Positions 7,453-13,306 of a stretch of 23,859 nt of DNA are shown here, one piece after another. Origin of the DNA: Bacteroidetes bacterium 4572_114 (GTDB taxonomy: Bacteria; Bacteroidota; Bacteroidia; Bacteroidales; 4484-276); contig NIVA01000125.1 in the NCBI GenBank assembly GCA_002254335.1, positions 1 to 23,859 on the forward strand. Reading direction: 5' to 3'. Below the pieces are notes generated by a model, which was not told the origin of the DNA, ran no database searches, and saw nothing but the letters and a program-made list of their open reading frames with translations. How positions within the stretch are numbered: the first letter of the stretch is position 1; every line of letters starts with the position of its first letter. The position numbers were made by a program, and so were the translations under genes.

Positions 7453-7498
7453 AGTTATGATTGACAAACAATTGGAAGATAACAAAAGTGGAAATATT
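7445..7498 (+). pseudogene. VapC (PIN) toxin stub: start codons only
   Basis: ATG 7445 overlaps the stop of the preceding antitoxin (ATGAATAG). It has an unusually good Shine-Dalgarno (ataggaggcacc) for this phylum. It reads MNRVMID, the expected first strand of a PIN domain (consensus M-x-R-V-h-I-D-T-N). The T-N-hh-h continuation is missing: the sequence goes directly to KQLEDNKSGNI and then to the next antitoxin. About 120 residues of toxin have been deleted if the reading is right. Confidence 0.5.
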
Positions 7499-7702
7499 AT
7501 GCAAAGAGAAAGAACAACAGATGAGATAATTATCAGGCTTCCATCCTATACAAAATTAGAATCGATTGAAAACCTGCTTGATTACCTTGCATATAGTGAA
7601 GCAACATCACGGTCGGAGGCTACACAGGAAGTAATTGATGAACTTGCAAAAGAGGTGAAAAACGGTTGGTGGCAACAAAACAGAGACAGGTTGTTTAACT
7701 GA
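7499..7702 (+). CDS. Small antitoxin-like protein (PIN-partner type)
   Basis: 67 residues from the ATG at 7499. The core 'EIIIRLPSYTKLESIENLLDYL' is followed by 'EATSRSEATQEVIDELAKEV' and 'KNGWWQQNRDRLF'. I know this pattern (I/L-DYL...E-x-TSKSKATQ...D-x-L-x-x-E-V-x-x-x-WW) from short proteins preceding 'PIN family toxin' genes in Bacteroidota. The same frame is open upstream through the VapC stub, so translation might begin at 7445 or 7460 and give a chimeric protein. The 7499 start gives the length normal for the family. The expected toxin start right after it is degraded. Confidence 0.6.
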   Translation: MQRERTTDEIIIRLPSYTKLESIENLLDYLAYSEATSRSEATQEVIDELAKEVKNGWWQQNRDRLFN

Positions 7703-7735
7703 AAATAATTGTTGAAATACAAAAATAAATACTCT
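7703..7735 (+). pseudogene. Possible vestige of a second PIN toxin start
   Basis: Directly after the antitoxin stop the sequence reads ctgaaaataattgttgaa, one or two changes away from ATG-AAA-ATA-ATT-GTT-GAT (MKIIVDTN-type start of PIN toxins). A stop codon follows within four codons. It is very short, so chance is possible. Confidence 0.25.
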
Positions 7736-7759
7736 AAATATTATTTAACACTTCATACT

Positions 7760-7960
7760 ATGGAACAAATGATTAATAGGATTACAATGAATCCTGAAAT
7801 ATGTCACGGAAAACCAACAATAAGAGGGCTAAGGTATCCGGTTGAAAATATGTTGGAATTACTTGCTTCTGGTATGACAATAGAGGAATTACTGGAAGAT
7901 TACCCTGATTTGGAAAGAGATGACTTTCTTGCGTGCCTGGCTTATGCCTCAAAACTTTAA
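7760..7960 (+). CDS. DUF433 antitoxin
   Basis: 66 residues from ATG 7760: 'MINRITMNPEICHGKPTIRG', 'LRYPVENMLELLASGMTIEE' and 'LLEDYPDLERDDFLACLAYA'. This is a complete, compact DUF433 domain of the normal length. An upstream TTG at 7709 keeps the frame open but adds an unlikely 17-residue leader. The family partners with DUF5615 toxins, and the remnant of one overlaps its 3' end by 17 bp in another frame. It is distinct in sequence from the first DUF433 gene at 6854, so this is a separate module rather than a recent duplication. Confidence 0.88.
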   Translation: MEQMINRITMNPEICHGKPTIRGLRYPVENMLELLASGMTIEELLEDYPDLERDDFLACLAYASKL

Positions 7961-8231
7961 TCTTCCCCTGAAGAATAAAACAAGTGATATGGAAATAATC
8001 CAACTGGCAGATAGAGAAAACAGGATTGTAATTTCAAAAGATATTGACTTTCTTAATTCACACCTAATAAAAACACAGCCTAAGAAATTAATAATGGTAA
8101 AAACCGGAAATATTCCCAACAAGCCATTGATAGAGATTTTTAATAAAAACCTGGATTTAATAATCAAAATGCTTCAAAGAGGTGATTTGGTAGAAATAAA
8201 TCAAAGTTTCATTGCTGAACGTAAAAAGTAA
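7944..8231 (+). pseudogene. DUF5615 PIN-like toxin lacking its N-terminus
   Basis: The frame reads 'LPLKNKTSDMEIIQLADREN', 'RIVISKDIDFLNSHLIK' and 'KLIMVKTGNIPNKPLIEIF'. This is the C-terminal two thirds of the Mut7-C/DUF5615 toxin family, with the KDxDF acidic pair. Full-length members start with a strand such as M-K-F-L-I-D-x-x-L-P carrying the first catalytic Asp, about 30-35 residues earlier. Here the only starts (7920, 7944) lie inside the DUF433 gene, and the preceding residues MPQNFN come from the antitoxin end read out of frame. A deletion at the antitoxin-toxin junction is inferred. The product would lack an active-site Asp and is probably inactive, though it may still bind the antitoxin. 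Confidence 0.7.
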
Positions 8232-8267
8232 AAAAGAATATGACTGCTTAAAGAGAAAAACAATTGT

Positions 8268-8325
8268 AAAATGACATAACAAAATATTAAAACTAAAATA
8301 TAAAAAGCGTTAGCTTTTATTCTTG
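8268..8325 (+). repeat. 58-bp dispersed repeat, copy 1 (leader of an RNA candidate)
   Basis: It matches 12332-12396 almost base for base: aaaatgacataacaaaa, y, attaaaactaaaatataaa, then aagcgttagcttttatt. There is one T/C change in the first half, one C/G change near the end, and a 7-bp insertion (atataaa) in the other copy. It contains the small hairpin AAAAGC-gtta-GCTTTT (8303-8318). Here it runs straight into the candidate RNA. Confidence 0.8.
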
Positions 8326-8401
8326 CGGCTGTTCTTATTTGTGGGTAGGGTTTTGCGAGAACCTCAGATTCGGATAAGTTACAGTACCCACGCTTTTTTT
8401 T
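8302..8401 (+). ncRNA. Candidate structured RNA ending in a terminator
   Basis: A non-coding 100-nt stretch with strong internal pairing. GTGGGTA (8341-8347) pairs with TACCCAC (8385-8391), closing a 37-nt loop (ggttttgcgagaacc... ggataagttac...). Immediately after it comes a run of eight T, so this is an intrinsic terminator on the plus strand. AAAAAGCG (8302-8309) can also pair with CGCTTTTT (8391-8398), in competition with the local AAAAGC-gtta-GCTTTT hairpin. The overall look recalls a dispersed Bacteroidota RNA family. Flavo-1 is the first model I would test, but I cannot confirm the name. It lies between the truncated toxin and the broken beta-helix gene. Confidence 0.5.
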
Positions 8402-8460
8402 GTGCAATAAATTAATCGTCCGTTGGGGGCTGGGGGCAATCATTAAAATCTTAATCTCTT

Positions 8461-9521
8461 ATGAAAAAATAAATTTCATTTTTAACAGTTTTGGCAATGT
8501 TTTTTGCCTTTAATGCCGCAGCCACCGTATGGTGTGTAAACAACAACACTGGCGTGGATGCCGATTTTAGTAACCTGCAAACCGCAATTGATGCTACTGC
8601 TGTATAACCATTTGATATACCCTCTATGTTGAGGGAAGTAGTTCCAGTTATGGACCTATTAATATTAACAAACCTTTGGTTATAATAGGCACTGGTTATT
8701 TCTTAAATGAAAACGACTCAGCCCAGGCAAATGAATATCCTTCTAAAATCAATACTGTAATTTTTAGCGATGCGGCGGAGGGTTCCATTTTAAAAGGATT
8801 TGAACTCTATTATTCTGCACCTTATAGCGTCCAAATTTCAGCAAACAATATCACATTTTCAAGAAACCGAATTAGAAATCATTATTATAATAGTAGTCCT
8901 CAAGGAATTTCAATAATTGCTGATAGCCTGATTGGTATTGTTATTGAGAATAATTACATAGAGGTAAGATGTAATAGCCCTTATACATCTTATGCCATTT
9001 ATTCAAATAGTAAAGGATTGAACTTATCAATAAATAACAATTATTTGTCCGCCTATAGAAACAATTATGATTTAGGAAAGGCAATTTATTTGTCTGGACA
9101 ATCAGGTACATATTCATTTGCTAATAATGTGCTTAACGGCAATTTGTCTTCACACAACGGAGCATATTTAAATAATATTCTATTAGATGGATCAGCGTCA
9201 GGGACCAATAATTTCTATTATTTTAATCTTTGCAATAGTACTCAATTCGGCAATGACTATGGCAATCAGCAAAATGTGAATATGAGTACTGTCTTTGTCG
9301 ATCATACGTCAGGTGTGGACAATGGATTAATTCTGGCACCCGGTTCACCTGCCATTGGAACCGGATTTGAGGGCGTTGATTGTGGTATCTTTGGCGGGAA
9401 TAACCCGTATGTGTTATCTGGCATACCAACCATTCCTTCCATTTTTGAGATAACTCACACCGGTATCGGTTCGGTGGCGACGCCAATTCAGGTAAATTTC
9501 AAGGCCAAATCGAACCGTTAA
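8461..9521 (+). pseudogene. Secreted right-handed beta-helix protein, broken near the N-terminus
   Basis: The 5' end encodes a recognisable signal peptide, MKK-stop-ISFLTVLAMFFAFNAAATVW, then 'NNNTGVDADFSNLQTAIDAT'. This is the usual opening of parallel beta-helix (pectate-lyase-like) secreted proteins. Codon 4 is a stop (TAA). A second stop occurs at about 8604-8606, and an apparent 2-bp insertion near 8615 shifts the frame. After it 'LYVEGSSSSYGPININKPLV' continues as a long intact frame to 9521, rich in NN, asparagine ladders and 'IVIENNYIEV'-like turns typical of beta-helix coils. With the signal peptide lost, the downstream part cannot be exported. There is no sorting domain of its own. 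It is 3 bp upstream of the T9SS protein gene and was probably its operon partner. Confidence 0.75.
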
Positions 9522-9524
9522 ATC

Positions 9525-11231
9525 ATGGAAGCAATAAAAACAAATTTTAAGTATGTGCTGTGCTTGTGGCTTTTGTTTATGGGCTTTTTTGGTTTTAACC
9601 AAACTTTTGCCCAATTGCCATTGCTTTCACAAGCAGAGTACTTTTACGATACCGATCCGGGCTACGGAAATGGCATCAATATACCAGTTGAGTCAAATTC
9701 TATAATTGATGTAACTTTTGAGATGGATGTCTCCGGGCTTTCAACAGGTTTCCACAAAGCATATTTCCGAACAAAAGACGAAAATAATGTTTGGGGTCTT
9801 ACCAATGTGATAGACATTTATGTTGGGGAAAATCAACAAAACCCCCAACCTTTACCGGAAATAATTCATGCAGAATATTTTCTGGATACCGATCCCGGCG
9901 AGGGAAACGGAAATAGTATTCCTGTAGCTGGAGGAACAGTAATTGATACAGATTTTGAGATAGGCCTGGCAGGTGTTTCGCCAGGTTTCCACAAAGCATA
10001 TTTCCGTACAAAAGACGAAAATAACGTTTGGAGCCTTACCAATGTCATGGTCATTTATGTAGTGGTAAATTATCAGACCTTGCATATAAATATCCCTGCC
10101 GGCTGGAGCGGAATATCAAGTTTTGTTGTCCCCGATGACCCATCGGTAGAAACCATCTTCGAGCCTGTTGTTGATGAAATTGTGATCCTCCAAAATTTCG
10201 ATGGGATGTATTGGCCGTTTGCCGGAGTAAACACCATTGGCAACTGGGACGATATGGACGGATACCAAATTAAGATGGAAACGGCACAACAGGTTACTTT
10301 TACAGGGACAATACAGGATAACCTTGTTGCAAACCTCACCGAAGGCTGGAACTACCTGCCGGTGCTAAACCCTTGCGATAACATTACTGTTGACCTGTTC
10401 AGCCAAATTACTGGCAACCTTCAAATTGTGAAAGAGGTGGCAGGCTACAATGTTTATTGGCCGGAGTTTGGTGTTTCCACTTTGGATGAAATTATACCCG
10501 GTAAAGCCTATTTTGTTTTGGTTGATGATGATGTTGTTGTTGAGTTTCCGGAGTGTAGTTTTAAATCTTCGGCCCTGTCTGGTCAGGTTGGTAACCAGAC
10601 CCTGACAGGGTTTCAAACCCTGTCAGGGTTGAATCTCCCGAAAACACCTATTACCCACATTATTGCTATTCCCGGTGAAGCAATCTCCGGACTTTCTGAT
10701 GGCGATATCATCGGGGTATTCGGACCAAGCGGCCATTGCTACGGAGCTATCTCCATTGCATTGGAAAATTTGGCGCTCACTGTCTTTGGCGATGACCCAA
10801 CCACTCCGCAAATTGATGGAATGACCGAAAGTGAATACATGCAGTTCAGGGTTTGCAATCCCGAAACCGGCAAAGAATACCCACTTAATGTTGAATTTGA
10901 CGGTAAGATGCCCCAGGGTGGGTATTTCGTGCATCATGGGTTGTCTGCTGTGAAAAGCATTCAAGCCACAGGAATTAAGGAGTTTGAAGAAAACCCGATC
11001 CTGATATCCGTTTATCCAAATCCATCATCGGGCATTTTCAATATTCAGTTAATGAATACAACAGATATTGTTGGGTGGGAAATAGTAAACATACATGGCT
11101 CAACCATCATAAAAGGTTTTGATCAAGTCAACGGAATAATTATCGACCTATCTTCTCATCCAAAAGGAATCTATTATCTGAAAATAACCCATGAAGAAAC
11201 ACAGGTTGTGGAGAAGTTAATGCTTCAGTAG
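9525..11231 (+). CDS. T9SS type A sorting domain-containing secreted protein
   Basis: 568 residues. A signal peptide (about 1-29, ...GFFGFNQTFAQ) is followed by two ~67-residue repeats, 'AEYFYDTDPGYGNG' and 'AEYFLDTDPGEGNG', each ending in 'FHKAYFRTKDENNVW' (about 36-102 and 115-182). Next is a Bacteroidota-specific region beginning 'LHINIPAGWSGISSFVVPDD', containing 'ILQNFDGMYWPFAGVNTIGN' and 'AGYNVYWPEFGVSTL'. A linker with a palindromic DNA repeat follows, then 'IIAIPGEAISGLSDGDIIGV'. The end (about 490-568) is a sorting domain: 'ISVYPNPSSGIFNIQL', 'WEIVNIHGS', 'KGIYYLKI'. Export through Sec and T9SS is expected; the function is unknown. The start codon follows the stop of the broken beta-helix gene by 3 bp, so expression depends on readthrough of that transcript. 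Confidence 0.88.
   Translation: MEAIKTNFKYVLCLWLLFMGFFGFNQTFAQLPLLSQAEYFYDTDPGYGNGINIPVESNSIIDVTFEMDVSGLSTGFHKAYFRTKDENNVWGLTNVIDIYVGENQQNPQPLPEIIHAEYFLDTDPGEGNGNSIPVAGGTVIDTDFEIGLAGVSPGFHKAYFRTKDENNVWSLTNVMVIYVVVNYQTLHINIPAGWSGISSFVVPDDPSVETIFEPVVDEIVILQNFDGMYWPFAGVNTIGNWDDMDGYQIKMETAQQVTFTGTIQDNLVANLTEGWNYLPVLNPCDNITVDLFSQITGNLQIVKEVAGYNVYWPEFGVSTLDEIIPGKAYFVLVDDDVVVEFPECSFKSSALSGQVGNQTLTGFQTLSGLNLPKTPITHIIAIPGEAISGLSDGDIIGVFGPSGHCYGAISIALENLALTVFGDDPTTPQIDGMTESEYMQFRVCNPETGKEYPLNVEFDGKMPQGGYFVHHGLSAVKSIQATGIKEFEENPILISVYPNPSSGIFNIQLMNTTDIVGWEIVNIHGSTIIKGFDQVNGIIIDLSSHPKGIYYLKITHEETQVVEKLMLQ
10573..10630. repeat. Palindromic repeat cluster inside the T9SS gene
   Basis: accctgacagggttt (10599-10613) and aaaccctgtcagggt (10615-10629) form a perfect 15-bp inverted repeat with a 1-nt centre. 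Each arm is itself palindromic (CCCTG-A-CAGGG). A third unit upstream, CCCTGTC with GACAGGG (10573-10579 and 10604-10610) around GTCTGGT/ACCAGAC (10577-10583, 10594-10600), adds an alternative hairpin. It is read in frame as a linker (SGQVGNQTLTGFQTLSG). AATCT occurs on both sides (10564-10568, 10632-10636). Confidence 0.85.
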
Positions 11232-11272
11232 TTTTTGGGAAAAAACTAACCGGTATTACCTTTTTTTAAACA

Positions 11273-11295
11273 CTCCGCAAAAATTCCTATTTTTG
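11273..11295 (+). promoter_or_regulatory. Predicted promoter of the Bro-N gene (shared motif, copy 2)
   Basis: ctccgc plus an A-run plus TATTTTTG (-7 box at 11288-11295), preceded by TTTTTTTAAA. It is nearly the same as the block at 6505-6527 upstream of the antitoxins. It lies 94 nt before the Bro-N start codon. Confidence 0.5.
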
Positions 11296-11388
11296 TATTC
11301 AAAGGGAAAAACAAAGTTTTATTTGATTTTAAAACCTGAAAATTCAACAGAATGCAAATACAGGGATTATTAATAAACGATTATCAAT

Positions 11389-12201
11389 ATGTCAAATATT
11401 AAATTATTTCAGACCCAACAAGTAAGAACACATTGGGATCAAGAAGAAGATAAGTGGTATTTTGCCATTGTTGATGTAATTGAGGTTTTAACAGAAAGCA
11501 CTAAACCAAGAGACTATTGGTACAGGCTTAAAAAGCGTGAAAGGGTAAATGGCATCGAACTGTCGACAAATTGTCGACAGTTGAAAATGAAAGCAAAAGA
11601 TGGCAAAATGCGAGAGACTGAAATTGCTGACACCGAAACTCTTTTACGAATAATACAATCTATTCCATCGCCGAAAGCAGAACCATTTAAACGCTGGTTA
11701 GCAAAAGTAGGCTATGAAAGACTGGAAGAAATTGAAAATCCTGAATTAGCATCAAAAAGGACGAGAGAGATTTATAAAACAAAAGGCTATTCAGATGAAT
11801 GGATTGAAAAAAGAATGCGAAGTATTGCAATTCGTGATGAATTAACTGATGAATGGAAAAAACGAGGAGTAAAGGAAAGAATTGAATACGCAATTTTAAC
11901 AGCAGAAATATCGAAAGCCACATTTGGACTAACTCCCTCGCAATACAGAGAAGTAAAAGGATTGAAAAGGCAAAACCTAAGAGATCACATGACTGATCTT
12001 GAATTGATTTTTTCAATGCTTGGAGAGGCTTCAACAACAAAAGTTGCGAGAGCAAAAGATGCAAAAGGATTTATAGAAAACAAAGATGCGGCAATAATTG
12101 GTGGAAAGATTGCTGGTAACGCAAGAATAGAATTAGAAAAAGAAAGCGGTGAAAAAATTATTTCATCTGAGAATTATTTACCTGAAAAGAAGATTGGATA
12201 A
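11389..12201 (+). CDS. Bro-N domain protein with DinD-like C-terminus
   Basis: 270 residues. N-terminal Bro-N (antirepressor-like DNA-binding) domain, about 1-115: 'IKLFQTQQVRTHWDQEEDKW', 'FAIVDVIEVLTESTKPRDYW', 'SIPSPKAEPFKRWLAKVGYE'. The middle 'EWIEKRMRSIAIRDELTDEW' is typical of the stand-alone Bacteroidota branch. The C-terminal block 'KGLKRQNLRDHMTDLELIFS', then 'GGKIAGNARIELE' and 'ISSENYL' resembles the end of E. coli DinD, a DNA-damage-inducible inhibitor of RecA activity. Bro-N proteins occur in phages and on mobile islands as well as alone. The length is normal and no lesion is seen. It shares a promoter-like block with the antitoxin cluster. A perfect palindrome lies within its coding region. 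A damage-responsive or phage-derived regulatory role is inference. Confidence 0.85.
   Translation: MSNIKLFQTQQVRTHWDQEEDKWYFAIVDVIEVLTESTKPRDYWYRLKKRERVNGIELSTNCRQLKMKAKDGKMRETEIADTETLLRIIQSIPSPKAEPFKRWLAKVGYERLEEIENPELASKRTREIYKTKGYSDEWIEKRMRSIAIRDELTDEWKKRGVKERIEYAILTAEISKATFGLTPSQYREVKGLKRQNLRDHMTDLELIFSMLGEASTTKVARAKDAKGFIENKDAAIIGGKIAGNARIELEKESGEKIISSENYLPEKKIG
11558..11582. repeat. Perfect 25-bp palindrome in the Bro-N gene
   Basis: Left arm aactgtcgacaa (11558-11569), centre a (11570), right arm ttgtcgacagtt (11571-11582): 12 of 12 bases pair. It encodes the peptide ELSTNCRQLK. That peptide looks conserved in relatives I remember, so part of the symmetry may come from codon constraint. 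It could also act as an intragenic operator or hairpin. Confidence 0.85.
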
Positions 12202-12331
12202 TTAATAGTAAAGAAATGAGCATGAGTCTTTAGACTATACCGTTGAAAAATAATAAATTACGTTGGGTAACAAAGTATCACAAGATTTTGAAGTTTATGG
12301 GCTTAAAGATGAAAAACTTTCAACAGCATTA

Positions 12332-12396
12332 AAAATGACATAACAAAACATTAAAACTAAAATATAAAATATAAAAAGCGTTAGCTTTTATTGTTG
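12332..12396 (+). repeat. Dispersed repeat, copy 2 (65 bp)
   Basis: Second copy of the 8268-8325 repeat, with an extra 7 bp (atataaa) in the A/T-rich part. It stops after the small hairpin: the GTGGGTA/TACCCAC structure and T-run of copy 1 are not present. It lies between the Bro-N gene and the convergent EamA gene. The ~130 bp before it hold no gene, only a short frame ending 'LKDEKLSTALKMT'. Confidence 0.75.
12373..12390 (-). terminator. Hairpin likely terminating the EamA transcript
   Basis: AAAAGC (12374-12379) and GCTTTT (12384-12389) enclose a 4-nt loop, with further A/T bases beyond. On the minus strand it lies 18 nt past the EamA stop and is followed by a T-rich run. The stem is weak (two G-C pairs), so termination strength is uncertain. 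Confidence 0.4.
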
Positions 12397-12407
12397 AATC
12401 TGAATAT

Positions 12408-13306
12408 CTATTCCTTTTCAAACTTCCCAGCGTATTGTTGCAATAAAATCCCTCCAACAATCAGGGTTAACCCGGCGATAGTTGATAACAAAATGGGTTC
12501 GCCAACTAAAAACCTAATGAAAAAAAGCGAAATAAAAGGGGAGATAAAAACCAGGTTGGAAACCTTTGCTGTTGTTGTGGCCAACTGCAATCCCTTCATC
12601 CATAGAATGTAGGTCAGGCCCAGTTCGAAAATGCCAACATAAACCGATCCCAGCAACCCGTAGGTGTTTGGTGTCGTGATTTGCCCGGTGATGATGAGGG
12701 ACAGAAATATATAGAGTGTGCCGAAAGCAAAATTCAAAAACAGTTTTACGATCTCATCCTTTTTGTCCTTAATATTATAAATCCAATAAAGGGCCCACAA
12801 TATCGCGCTTCCCAATGCCAGCCCAACCCCAAGCGGATTGCTGAAACTTAAGCCAAAAATATCTCCCTGTGTCCCAATTACCATTGTGCCAAAAAAACTT
12901 ACAATCACAGCGGCAATACTGATCCAGCCAATTTTTTGCTTTTTTGCCTGAGCAGGGGGATGGACAACAGGACGAGGACCACCGGCCAAATATAGTTTAG
13001 GGCGCCTGCCTCCTGGGCAAGCAGAAGTTCGTAGGCTTTTAGCAAGACCAGGTAATATAAAAACGGGTTGATGAAACCCAGTATGGCGGAGCGCAGATAA
13101 TCCCCGGCTTTCAGTTGTTTAAGGAGGTGTATTTTTTTTTGTCCGGCCAGGGCAACCAACAATATGATGACCGAAGTGGCGGATGCAAACAGCAACAATT
13201 CCCTGAAATCAATATACCTCAGTGTGATTTTAAACGCCGATGCAATGGTTGACCAAAACAATACGGCCAGCAGGGTAAATATGTATGATTTCCTGGTATT
13301 GTTCAC
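12408..13306 (-). pseudogene. EamA/DMT-family transporter, one-base frameshift
   Basis: The N-terminal half starts at 13306 (MNNTRKSYIFTLLAVLFWST) and reads to 'PVVLVLLSIPLLRQK'. There it runs into the wrong frame in the run CAAAAAAGCAAAAAATT (about 12930-12946). The following frame resumes with 'KIGWISIAAVIVSFFGTMVI' and continues to 'LTLIVGGILLQQYAGKFEKE'. Together they make about 299 residues with ten hydrophobic segments in two homologous halves, a normal DMT/EamA permease of inner-membrane metabolite export. The total length, 899 nt, is one base short of a multiple of three, which matches a single lost A. It may be a real lesion or a homopolymer sequencing error. It does not fit a standard -1 slippery heptamer in the needed frame. 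Confidence 0.8.

Noticed and set aside
9223..9614. Minus-strand small open frames across the end of the beta-helix pseudogene
   Set aside because: Complement shadows of the plus-strand coding sequence with no start signals.
12905..12989. Programmed -1 frameshift in the EamA gene
   Set aside because: The A-run does not place an X-XXY-YYZ heptamer in the incoming frame, and EamA transporters are not known to use frameshifting; mutation or sequencing error is simpler.
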